Shown here: piece after piece, positions 44,901 to 52,188 of the stretch | Layout of the letters: each line of letters opens with the position of its first letter | Position numbering within the stretch: position 1 is the stretch's first letter | NCBI RefSeq assembly: GCF_008014745.1 | Contig: NZ_VPFD01000015.1 | Coordinates: 186,001 to 250,000, forward strand | Reading direction: 5' to 3' | From: Massilia arenae | GTDB taxonomy: Bacteria > Pseudomonadota > Gammaproteobacteria > Burkholderiales > Burkholderiaceae_D | DNA length: 64,000 bases | The notes under the pieces: model-generated | What the model saw: only the letters and a program-made list of their open reading frames with translations | The model's database searches: none | What the model was told of the DNA's origin: nothing | Translations under genes and position numbers: made by a program

Positions 44901-45145
44901 CCGCCAACACCTGGGACAACGTGGCCTTCATCGATTGCAGCGTCGGCCCGCACATCGCCGCCGACGGCTGGCTGCAGCGGCCTGCGCCGAATCCGGCCGA
45001 AGGCGGATGGCGCGAATACGGCAACCGGGGGCCGGACGGCCAGGCGCGCAGCTACGGCGGCTTCATGCTCGAGCGCGAACAGGCCGCGCAGCTGTCGAAC
45101 CGCGCCGCGGTGTTCGTGGGGCGCGGCTGGAACCCGCAACCCTAG
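41978..45145 (+). CDS. Pectate lyase (PL1)-pectin methylesterase (CE8) fusion
   Basis: The 1055-residue exported protein joins an N-terminal PL1 beta-helix (residues about 30-385; DHNSFTDAPDTDD, RAPRVRYGQVHLLNNYYVG) to a C-terminal CE8 pectinesterase (about 730-1050). CE8 catalytic Asp residues lie in SEQDTLQLTGY near 878 and VDFIWGNNRAAL near 898. Between them are a concanavalin-like linker (395-510), a BIG2-like Ig domain (511-600) and an SbsA-like Ig domain (605-725). CE8 demethylates pectin and PL1 cleaves the resulting pectate by beta-elimination, so the fusion couples both steps. It starts at GTG 41978 overlapping the acetylesterase stop. Confidence 0.88.
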   Translation: MSGVRAVAAALTLTALIPATSLAAAPMPGPIAERQHAPADGWAAQQGGTRGGALASPAHVYTVADRAQLVAALEAPAPARIVRVAAAIDMSEGRPFRDHDDQAGRGAVRIPSNTTLVGIAPGAGLIHASLMITGVEQVIVRHLAIRNPCDVAPQWDAQDGAKGNWNSEFDGITVRAARHVWIDHNSFTDAPDTDDRAPIENGKRKQCHDGALDITQGSDLVSVTYNHFAQHEKNMLIGAGDRFTGDQGRLRITLKGNLFEHVAERAPRVRYGQVHLLNNYYVGERGRAVYGHGYSIGVAHASRLISDANAFEVAGASSCKQLVRDPARSPGVFVDTGSLLNGQPLNGCPHGGDAGWRVPYPYTALPASQVPAHVRANAGPRPGASAGAGAIVEARIAPATGAPFVLRARRAAHGDWQGASLQLVDGGKTLQVELLAARDGQVQRLKQIRRRTVSTDMPMVLGFSADAGQLAALVDGERVTTALAEPLPATQPLDWDAGGHRLLDLRGGPFDAAPARLSAQVAERRILLQAGDPAAVIPIGGAAGFEVVSDDPRIATANVAADVAHGAVRVTPLAAGQTTLTVRSASDPWAQASFAVVVGERFIEPRSTKGVATHPQLDERGVPPDTPLRLALAPGAELTGEGSIRLLRKRDGLLVAVVRPGETVTAIGPAPRQRLVRQHALRIVDGELRARLPQALEYDTEYEALAEASLVRGGAFHGARWRFRTTPHRPVGDSVTVATEGRSHFRTVQGALDYAMSLPRAQPLTINVRDGVYPELLYLRDKDNLTLRGASREATVIRAANSDTLNPGSGTGQEAGTPGLLGGRALFLAQDSDLLDLRDIALHNSTLRTDGHSPQAETLFFSSRDGRLMVRNAHFLSEQDTLQLTGYAWFHKSLVEGNVDFIWGNNRAALFEDSEIRSIGDSARPESGGYIVQARTVGATEPGFVFLRSRLTRGAGPAGNVPADGSAYLARSPGTANTWDNVAFIDCSVGPHIAADGWLQRPAPNPAEGGWREYGNRGPDGQARSYGGFMLEREQAAQLSNRAAVFVGRGWNPQP

Positions 45146-45180
45146 GCGGCCAGCACGCGCCACGAGATTTGCCCGTACAC

Positions 45181-45209
45181 TTGCAACATCAACCATACCA
45201 AACTAAGAT
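45181..45209 (+). promoter_or_regulatory. Promoter of the UxuR-like gntR gene with a degenerate operator
   Basis: TTGCAA (45181-45186), 17 bp and TAAGAT (45204-45209) repeat the spacing of the pectin promoters. The spacer keeps only the right half-site (ACCAAA), so autoregulation would be weak. Confidence 0.6.
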
Positions 45210-45256
45210 TCGCTAGTTTTGGCGCCCACTGCCAATAATCCAGGACGAACCGATCG

Positions 45257-45955
45257 ATGAAGAAGACCCCAGCGCTGAATGAACCTAGCACCACCGAGCC
45301 GCGGCTGTACCGGGTCGTCTCGGCCAAGATCGAGGAGCTGATCCGCGCCGAGAACATCCGCGCCGGCGAGCGCCTGCCGGCCGAGCGCGAGCTGGCCGCC
45401 AAGCTCGGGGTCAGCCGCACCTCGCTGCGCGAGGCCCTGATCGCGCTCGAACTGAGCGGCAAGGTCGAAGTGCGCGGCGGCTCCGGGGTCTATGTCAGCG
45501 AGGACGTCGCGCCGAAGGCCGACGTGCCGACCGTCGGCCCCGGTCCGTTCGAAGTACTGGCGGCGCGCCGCCTGATCGAGGTCGAGGTCGCGGCGCTGGC
45601 GGCCAAGCACGCCAGCGATTCGGCGATCGACGCGATCCTGGTTGCGGTCGAAGAGATGGAGCAGCACCACGAAGACCGCAGCGGCAACGAATCGGCCGAC
45701 CGCAACTTCCATCTGGCGATCGCGCGCGCCACCGGCAACAGCGCGATGGTCGGCGTGATCGAATACCTGTGGAGCCAGCGCGGCTCGCTGTGGCACAAGC
45801 TGAAGGAACACTTCCAGACCGAGGAACTGCGCCAGCAGACGCTGATCGACCACCGCAACATCTTCGCCGCCATCGCCTCGCACGACGTCGCAGGCGCACG
45901 CCAGGCCATGCGCGCCCACCTTGACCGCGTCACCCGCACGTTCTCGCGCGGCTGA
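45257..45955 (+). CDS. GntR-family (FadR/FCD) regulator, UxuR/ExuR-like
   Basis: The 232-residue protein has a winged HTH (residues 18-80; AGERLPAERELAAKLGVSRT, SLREALIALELSGKVEVRGG) and an FCD domain with metal-site motifs NFHLAIARATGNS and DHRNIFAAI. The N-terminal half resembles UxuR/ExuR, repressors released by uronates. It lies at the centre of the pectin genes and its own promoter has the same -35/-10 spacing. I infer that it binds the TGGYCNGACCA operators; the ligand is probably galacturonate or a related acid. Confidence 0.85.
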   Translation: MKKTPALNEPSTTEPRLYRVVSAKIEELIRAENIRAGERLPAERELAAKLGVSRTSLREALIALELSGKVEVRGGSGVYVSEDVAPKADVPTVGPGPFEVLAARRLIEVEVAALAAKHASDSAIDAILVAVEEMEQHHEDRSGNESADRNFHLAIARATGNSAMVGVIEYLWSQRGSLWHKLKEHFQTEELRQQTLIDHRNIFAAIASHDVAGARQAMRAHLDRVTRTFSRG

Positions 45956-46272
45956 GTCGCGCTTCCTCGCCTTCTTCCTCGCCTTCTTCCCGACCTCCCT
46001 CCCGGCATCGGCGCCACGCACGGCCCGGGCAGCCGGGCGCGTGCCCATTCCTTCTCGCGCCGTGCCCACGACGACTGGCGCTCCACGTCACTCGGAAACC
46101 AAAAGGTTAGACCAGTTTAATTTCTGGCTCGTCCACATTGCAAAAGTGGTCTGACCAAAGTAGAATTGTTTTCATACCAATCATCGGCGGCCCGGCGGAA
46201 ACGGGGCGAACATGCGCGCGATCCGGAGAGAACATCCGGACGCATTCGACGACTACAGGCAGGAGACACGCA
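45956..46272 (+). promoter_or_regulatory. 317-bp gap with operator-promoter for the receptor-pectinase operon
   Basis: TTGCAA (46138-46143), 17 bp and TAGAAT (46161-46166) form the promoter. Its spacer holds the perfect palindrome TGGTCTGACCA (46147-46157). A second weaker site AGGTTAGACCA is at 46104-46114. The leader runs about 100 nt to GTG 46273. The first half (45956-46090) is pyrimidine-rich with CTTCCTCGCC repeats and no recognised gene. Confidence 0.82.
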
Positions 46273-49083
46273 GTGAACTACCTTCGCACGACCAAGCAAC
46301 CCCGCTTCATCCTTTCGGCCGTCGCACTCGCGGCGATGACCATGGCGAACCTCGCAGCGGCGCAGGAAGCGCCCATGCAGCGCATCGAGGTGACCGGCTC
46401 CTCGATCAAGCGCCTGGCGACCGAGAACGCCCTGCCGCTGACCACCTACAAGGCGGAGGAATTGGCCAACCAGGGCCTGACTACGATGTCCGAGGTCGCG
46501 GTGGCCCTGACCGTGGCCGCGACCAACGAGCCGGTGGGCGGCGGTGGCGGCGGCACCATGATCAATATGCGCGGCCTGAACACCAACCGCACCCTGGTGC
46601 TGCTCAACGGCCGCCGCCTGGCCAACGAGGCGCTGGGCGCGAGCTCGGTCAACGTCGACGTCATCCCGATGGCCGCCATCGACCGGGTCGAGGTGCTGCG
46701 CGACGGCGCCTCGGCGCTGTACGGCACCGACGCGATCGCCGGCGTGGTCAACTTCATCACCAAGCGCTCGGTACAGGACGTGACCCTGCACGCCAGCACC
46801 GTGCAGCCGCAGGAATCCGGCGGCGGCGACCAGAAACGCGTCACCATCGTGGCCGGCAAGGGCGATATCGCGAAGGATGGCTGGAACGTCTACACCGCCT
46901 TCAGCGCCCAGCGCCGCGACTCGCTGCTGCAGCGCGACCGGCCGCAGATCTGGGACCCCGCGAAGCTTGCCTCGCTGGGCGGCACGCCGTTCAATTCGAA
47001 TACCTCGGGCGGCTCGGCCTCGCCGGCGAACTTCACCATCTATCGCAACGGGCGTTCGGCCAACATCACCGGCAACCCCTATTACGCGAATGGCTGCGTG
47101 GCGCCAGGGCTGGCGCAGACGACGGTGCCATCCACCCGCACCGCCGCCAACGGCGGCAATACCTGCATCACCGACCCGGGCATCTACCCCGAACTGCTGC
47201 CGGAAAGCCAGCAAGTCACCCTGTTCACGAAAGCCAGCCTGGCGCACGGCGAGGGCAAGATGCTCACCGTCGAACTGAACCTGGCGCGCTCGTACATCGA
47301 TGCCGTCAGCGGCCCCCAGCCTTTCGGCAACAACACCGACTATGACCGCCTCACGGCCTCGCGCCGTCCGCTGATGATGACGTCCGCCAGCAAGTGGTAT
47401 CCGGGCGGCAGCGGCGGCGTGCCGGCGGTGGCCGGCCTGAACGGCGAAGACCTGGCGCTGACCTGGAGCCTGGACGAACTCGGCCCGGTCAAGCTGCACG
47501 ACGTGCAGACCAACCACCGCCTGGTGATCGCCGACGAAGGCCAGGTCGCCGATTGGGATTACCGCGTGGGCGCGTCCTACGGCTACAGCCACCGCGACAG
47601 CGGCTTCAAGGAAAACTTCGTGCGCACGCCGGCTGTGTATGCGGGCGTTGCCAACGGCATCCTGAACCCCTTCGGCGCGCAGGACGAAGCCGGCCGCGCC
47701 TACCTCGAGGGCATCTCGGCCGACGGTGAAGTGTTCCGCAAGGCCGATGTGCGCTACTACGGCGTCGACTTCAACCTGAGCCGCACCCTGATGGACCTGC
47801 CGGGCGGCGCTCTGGGCCTGGCCGTCGGCGGCGACTGGCACCGCGAGACCTACGAGGAAAACGTGCCGATGGTCGGCGACGAAGTGGTCTGGCGCGTCAA
47901 CGGCACGCCGGGCAACAACCCGAGCGGCGCACGCCGCGTCTCGGGCCTGTACGCCGAACTCGATGCGCCGGTCACCAAGGACCTGAACCTGAACTTCGCG
48001 GTGCGCGGCGACCATTTCAGCGACTTCGGCTCGACCTTCAATCCGAAGGCCAGCTTCCGCTACCAGCCGATGAAGGAACTGATGGTGCGGGGCACCGTCA
48101 GCACCGGCTTCCGCGCTCCGACCCTGCCCGAGCTGTACGGCGTGCCGCGCAGCCTGCAGGCGTCGACCTCGAGCTGGGACGACCCGCTGCTGTGCCCTGG
48201 CCCGACCCCGAACGTGGCCGGTTCCGGCGCCCTCACCACCGACCCGCGCTTCGCCGGCCTGGGCCTGGACGCCGAACGTGTCTGCAACACGCGCCTGACC
48301 ACGCTGGTCGGCGCCAATCCGGACCTGGAGCCAGAGAAGTCGAAGACCTATACGGTCGGCTTCGTGATCGAGCCGGTCAAGAACTTCGTGGCGACCATCG
48401 ATTTCTGGAAGATCGACATGAAGCGCACGATCGCCCAGATCAACGAAGACTCGATCTTCGACAACCTGGACCGCTACGGCGACCTGTTCGTGCGTAATCC
48501 CGACGGCACGCTGGCGTATATCACCAAGACCCGCCTGAACATGGGCGGCCTGAAGACCCGCGGCATCGACATCGGCCTGAACTACCTGGTGCCGACTGCC
48601 AACTGGGGCCGCTTCGGCTTCTCGATGGACGGCACCTACACCGACCGCTACGAGGGCCAGAACGACGCGGGCAGCCCATGGGTCGACAGCGTCGGCCGCA
48701 TCGGCGCCCTGTCCACCGGCTCGACCTCGGCCAACACGTATATCTTCAAGTGGAAGCACCAGGCGCGCGTGAACTGGAGTTATGGCCCGTTCTTCGCCCA
48801 GCTGACGCAGCAGTACACGTCGAGCTACGAAGACACCAACGCCCTGCCGACCCAGCAGCCGGGCCAGCCGTTCTATAACGTGATCGAGCCCTACCGCGTG
48901 TACAACCTGTCGACCACCTACAAGGTGTCTCCGAACTTCAAGCTCGGCGCCGGCGTGAACAACCTGTTCGACACCGATCCGCCGCTGTCGAACCAGCGCC
49001 TGTCATCGCGTGTCGTGTTTGCGCAGAACATCGCCAAGCCGATCGGCCGTGCCTTCACGGTGCGCGCGGATTACACGTTCTAA
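46273..49083 (+). CDS. TonB-dependent receptor for pectin oligomers (inferred)
   Basis: The 936-residue receptor begins at GTG 46273 (AGGAG seven bases upstream; the longer frame from 46138 overlaps its promoter) with a signal peptide ending near NLAAAQ. The plug contains IEVTGSSIKRLATENALP and SALYGTDAIAGVVNFITK near residue 157. The barrel ends in FTVRADYTF. It is cotranscribed with a pectate lyase and a polygalacturonase under the TGGTCTGACCA operator, so oligogalacturonides are the probable ligand; this is inferred from context. Confidence 0.86.
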   Translation: MNYLRTTKQPRFILSAVALAAMTMANLAAAQEAPMQRIEVTGSSIKRLATENALPLTTYKAEELANQGLTTMSEVAVALTVAATNEPVGGGGGGTMINMRGLNTNRTLVLLNGRRLANEALGASSVNVDVIPMAAIDRVEVLRDGASALYGTDAIAGVVNFITKRSVQDVTLHASTVQPQESGGGDQKRVTIVAGKGDIAKDGWNVYTAFSAQRRDSLLQRDRPQIWDPAKLASLGGTPFNSNTSGGSASPANFTIYRNGRSANITGNPYYANGCVAPGLAQTTVPSTRTAANGGNTCITDPGIYPELLPESQQVTLFTKASLAHGEGKMLTVELNLARSYIDAVSGPQPFGNNTDYDRLTASRRPLMMTSASKWYPGGSGGVPAVAGLNGEDLALTWSLDELGPVKLHDVQTNHRLVIADEGQVADWDYRVGASYGYSHRDSGFKENFVRTPAVYAGVANGILNPFGAQDEAGRAYLEGISADGEVFRKADVRYYGVDFNLSRTLMDLPGGALGLAVGGDWHRETYEENVPMVGDEVVWRVNGTPGNNPSGARRVSGLYAELDAPVTKDLNLNFAVRGDHFSDFGSTFNPKASFRYQPMKELMVRGTVSTGFRAPTLPELYGVPRSLQASTSSWDDPLLCPGPTPNVAGSGALTTDPRFAGLGLDAERVCNTRLTTLVGANPDLEPEKSKTYTVGFVIEPVKNFVATIDFWKIDMKRTIAQINEDSIFDNLDRYGDLFVRNPDGTLAYITKTRLNMGGLKTRGIDIGLNYLVPTANWGRFGFSMDGTYTDRYEGQNDAGSPWVDSVGRIGALSTGSTSANTYIFKWKHQARVNWSYGPFFAQLTQQYTSSYEDTNALPTQQPGQPFYNVIEPYRVYNLSTTYKVSPNFKLGAGVNNLFDTDPPLSNQRLSSRVVFAQNIAKPIGRAFTVRADYTF

Positions 49084-49110
49084 GTCCGTCGTTCCCCGCC
49101 TGCGCGAAAA

Positions 49111-49137
49111 GTCGTTACCTCCGGTGGAGGTAACGAC
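49111..49137. repeat. Hairpin GTCGTTACCTCC/GGAGGTAACGAC
   Basis: A perfect 12-bp stem with a GGT loop lies between the receptor and pectate lyase genes. The outer eight bases (GTCGTTAC/GTAACGAC) equal those of the hairpin at 16385-16411, while the inner four differ with compensating changes. A CCCGCCTGCGCG half-element precedes both. Confidence 0.85.
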
Positions 49138-49152
49138 GCCTCCTGGAGCGCC

Positions 49153-50313
49153 ATGAAGCACCTGTCCAATTCCCTGATCTTGTGCGTCGCCGCGGCCGCT
49201 GCCGGCTGTGCCAGCGACGCGCCTCACGATGTTTCGTCCATCCCTCTGATGCGCCAGGTGGCGCCGCCCGATGGCTGGGCGGCGCAGGCCGGCGGCACCC
49301 GGGGCGGCGCCGACGCACCGGTCGCCAACGTATTCACCGTCAGCGATGCCGCGCAGATGCGCCAGGCGCTCGGCAAGTCGGTCCAGGGCAGCCGCATCGT
49401 GCAGGTCGCCGGCGTGATCGATATGAGCGAAGGCCGGCCCTACGCCGATCATGCCGACCAGTCCAGGCGCGGCCGCGTCGCGGTGCCTGGCAATACCACG
49501 CTGGTCGGGCTCGGGCCGCGATCAGGCTTCGTCAACGCCCACCTGACGGTAAGCCGGGTGTCGCAGGTGATCATCCGCAATCTGCACCTGCGCAATCCCT
49601 GCGACGTCGCGCCGCGCTGGGATCCGAAGGACGGCGACGGCAACTGGAATGCCGAGTTCGACGCGATCGCGATCGTCGCCTCGACCCACGTCTGGGTCGA
49701 CCGCAACAGCTTCACCGACGTTCCGGTGACTGACGACACGCTGCCGGTCGTCGATGGCAAGACCCAGCAGTGTCACGACGACGCGCTGGACATCCGCGAC
49801 GCCAGCGACTACGTCACGGTCTCGTACAACCACTTCGCCCTGCATGCCAAGAACACACTGATCGGCGCCAGCGACAAGGCCGAGGGGGATGCCGGCCACC
49901 TGCGAATCACCGTCAGCAACAACCTGTTCGAATTCATATCCAGCCGCGCGCCGCGGGTGCGCTTCGGCCAGGTCCATCTGTTCAACAACTACCACGTCGG
50001 CGACCGCAAGCACCCGGCCTACCGCCACGACTACAGCATCGGCGTGGCCAGGCAGGCGCGCATCGTCTCGCAGGCCAACGTATTCGAGGTGGCCAATGCG
50101 CGCGACTGCGCCGACGCCGTGAAACCCTTCGCACAGGGGCCGGATGCGGGCAGGTTCAGCGACACCGGCTCGCTGCTGAACGGCGCGCCGCTGGCCGGCT
50201 GCGGCGTGGACGCAGCGCCAGGTTTCGAGGTGCCCTACCCATTCTCGCCGCTGCCCGCGGCTTCGGTCGCGGCGCATGTGCGCAGGCACGCCGGCGCCGG
50301 CGCCGGCAAGTAA
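49153..50313 (+). CDS. PL1 pectate lyase, lipoprotein
   Basis: The 386-residue protein has a lipobox (AAAAAGC) and a PL1 right-handed beta-helix. It aligns along its length with the PL1 half of the fusion at 41978: DGWAAQAGGTRGG near residue 40, RNPCDVAPRWDPKDGDGNWN near 148, WVDRNSFTD near 180 and RAPRVRFGQVHLFNNYHVGD near 265, which contains the catalytic Arg. It would cleave pectate at the cell surface to 4,5-unsaturated oligomers. It follows the receptor gene and precedes the GH28 gene by 19 bp. Confidence 0.9.
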   Translation: MKHLSNSLILCVAAAAAGCASDAPHDVSSIPLMRQVAPPDGWAAQAGGTRGGADAPVANVFTVSDAAQMRQALGKSVQGSRIVQVAGVIDMSEGRPYADHADQSRRGRVAVPGNTTLVGLGPRSGFVNAHLTVSRVSQVIIRNLHLRNPCDVAPRWDPKDGDGNWNAEFDAIAIVASTHVWVDRNSFTDVPVTDDTLPVVDGKTQQCHDDALDIRDASDYVTVSYNHFALHAKNTLIGASDKAEGDAGHLRITVSNNLFEFISSRAPRVRFGQVHLFNNYHVGDRKHPAYRHDYSIGVARQARIVSQANVFEVANARDCADAVKPFAQGPDAGRFSDTGSLLNGAPLAGCGVDAAPGFEVPYPFSPLPAASVAAHVRRHAGAGAGK

Positions 50314-50332
50314 CCATCCCACGAAAGACATC

Positions 50333-52174
50333 ATGCGTATCAAGCAAGGCAAGATCATCGACACCCGGCGCCGTTCCCTGCTGCGCGCCGCCTCGGCCTC
50401 GGTGGCCGGTCTCACCGCCGGCTGCCACACGGGCGGCCAGGCGGGCGCAGTCACGGCTCCCGATCCCTGGCTACGCGCACAAGCCATCGTGGATCGCTTT
50501 AGGCAGCCGCTGACCTTCCCTCAACGCGATTTCAGCATCACCGACCACGGCGCCAGGCCGTGCAAGGTGGTGCCAGTGGACGGCTACGTCGCCCATCACG
50601 AGCCCGGCAAGTTGACGACGCCGGCGCCGGATGCCCCGGACTGCTACCACGCGATCGCCGCCAGCATCGCGGCCTGCAGCGCCGCGGGCGGCGGGCGCGT
50701 CCTGATCCCGGCCGGGAACTGGCTGGTCAAGGGACCGATCGTCCTCAAGTCCAACGTCAACGTGCACCTGGCCAGCGGCGCCCACGTCTACTTCAGCAAC
50801 GATCCCGAGGATTTCATCAAGTACGGCGAGCATGACTGCGGTGCGAACGGCAGGCTGACCCTGTCGCGCTGGCAGGGCAACGACTGCCTGAACCATTCGC
50901 CGCTGGTCTACGCCTATGGCCAGGACAATATCGCCCTGACCGGCGAGGACTGGACCAGCATCCTCGACGGCCAGGGCGGCGTGCCGCGCGCGAACGGCGA
51001 CACCTGGTGGGACTGGAAGGGCAAGCGCAAGCCTGGCGCGCGCCAGCACGAAGCCCAGACCGCCGTCAATCCGCGTACCCCGGCGTCGATCCGCGAGGTG
51101 GCGCCCGGCCTCGACGCGGCCCGGGCCGCGCTGCTGGAAGGCGGCAACGACAAATGGCGCACCGACGAGGCCTGGCTGCCGACCCTGTCCGAGGCCGGCG
51201 TGCCGGTGGCCCGGCGCGTGTTCGGCCGCGGCCACTACCTGCGTCCCTGCATGGTCGAATTCATCGGCTGCAGCAATGTGCTGCTGCAGGGTTATCAGCT
51301 CAATGGCGCACCATTCTGGCAGCATCACCCGGTCAATTGCAGCAAGGTAGAGATCCGCGGCGTGCACATGGACAGCCTGGGACCGAACAGCGACGGCTTC
51401 GACCCGGAAGCCTGCGACACCGTGCTGGTGGATGGCTGCACCTTCAATAGCGGCGACGACTGCATCGCGATCAAGGCCGGCAAGAACCGCGACACCCGCT
51501 TCGGGCCGACCCGCAACGTCGTGATCCAGCGCTGCGTCATGAATAGCGGCCATGGCGGAGTGACCCTGGGCAGCGAGATGGCCGGCGGGATCGAGCACGT
51601 GTATGCGCAAGATATCGAATTCCGCAACACGCACTGGGCCACCGACCCGCTCAACACCGCGATCCGGCTCAAGACCAATATGAACCGCGGCGGCTTCCTG
51701 CGCCACTTCTACGTGCGCAACGTCACCATGCCGAATGGCGTGAACCTCAAGCCCCAGTTCTACAAGCCGCTGCCAGGCTCGCCGATCGCGCCGAAGTCGG
51801 TAGCGCCCGGCGCCGGCGCCGTGATCACCTTCGACTGCGACTACGCGCCGAACGCCGACAATCTGCGCACCCGGCCGCCGGTGGTGGAACACATCCACAT
51901 CTCGGGCGTCAGGGTGGGCAATGTGCCGACGGCGGCCGGGCCGCGTTCGTGCTACCAGGCGATGCTGTTCCTGGGGCCGGTCGGCTTCGACTACAACGGC
52001 AGCGAGGCGGCCGAGATCCTGCCGATCCGCGACGTGACCATCACCGACTGCGATTTCGGCACACCGGTGAACGCCGAACAGCCGTGGTATCTCTACAATG
52101 TGCGCGACGTCAGGCTCAGGAATGTCCGTATCGGCGGCAAGGTGATCGACACGGTGCTCTCGCACCGCGCCTGA
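50333..52174 (+). CDS. GH28 polygalacturonase, exo-type (Tat signal)
   Basis: The 613-residue enzyme has a twin-arginine-like export signal (TRRRSLLRAASASVAG followed by LTAGC) and the GH28 catalytic blocks NSDGFD near residue 352, GDDC near 374, NSGHGG near 404 and RLK near 445. The length and N-terminal extension fit exo-poly-alpha-galacturonosidases such as PehX, which release digalacturonate or galacturonate. The start at 50333 gives the Arg-rich signal. It is a close paralogue of the protein at 60822 and ends the receptor-PL1-GH28 operon. Confidence 0.88.
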   Translation: MRIKQGKIIDTRRRSLLRAASASVAGLTAGCHTGGQAGAVTAPDPWLRAQAIVDRFRQPLTFPQRDFSITDHGARPCKVVPVDGYVAHHEPGKLTTPAPDAPDCYHAIAASIAACSAAGGGRVLIPAGNWLVKGPIVLKSNVNVHLASGAHVYFSNDPEDFIKYGEHDCGANGRLTLSRWQGNDCLNHSPLVYAYGQDNIALTGEDWTSILDGQGGVPRANGDTWWDWKGKRKPGARQHEAQTAVNPRTPASIREVAPGLDAARAALLEGGNDKWRTDEAWLPTLSEAGVPVARRVFGRGHYLRPCMVEFIGCSNVLLQGYQLNGAPFWQHHPVNCSKVEIRGVHMDSLGPNSDGFDPEACDTVLVDGCTFNSGDDCIAIKAGKNRDTRFGPTRNVVIQRCVMNSGHGGVTLGSEMAGGIEHVYAQDIEFRNTHWATDPLNTAIRLKTNMNRGGFLRHFYVRNVTMPNGVNLKPQFYKPLPGSPIAPKSVAPGAGAVITFDCDYAPNADNLRTRPPVVEHIHISGVRVGNVPTAAGPRSCYQAMLFLGPVGFDYNGSEAAEILPIRDVTITDCDFGTPVNAEQPWYLYNVRDVRLRNVRIGGKVIDTVLSHRA

Positions 52175-52188
52175 TCAGGGAGTGATGG

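Noticed and set aside
42350-45196. A 948-codon open frame antisense to the PL1-CE8 gene
   Set aside because: It mirrors the + strand codon phase, lacks recognisable domains and is Arg/Ala/Val/Gln-rich as expected for a shadow frame in GC-rich DNA.
45960-46010. CTTCCTCGCC-like pyrimidine repeats after the UxuR-like gene
   Set aside because: Low-complexity spacer without symmetry; no regulatory meaning can be supported.
46117-48759. An 880-codon open frame antisense to the TonB-dependent receptor
   Set aside because: The composition is typical of shadows; the sense frame has a full signal peptide, plug and barrel.
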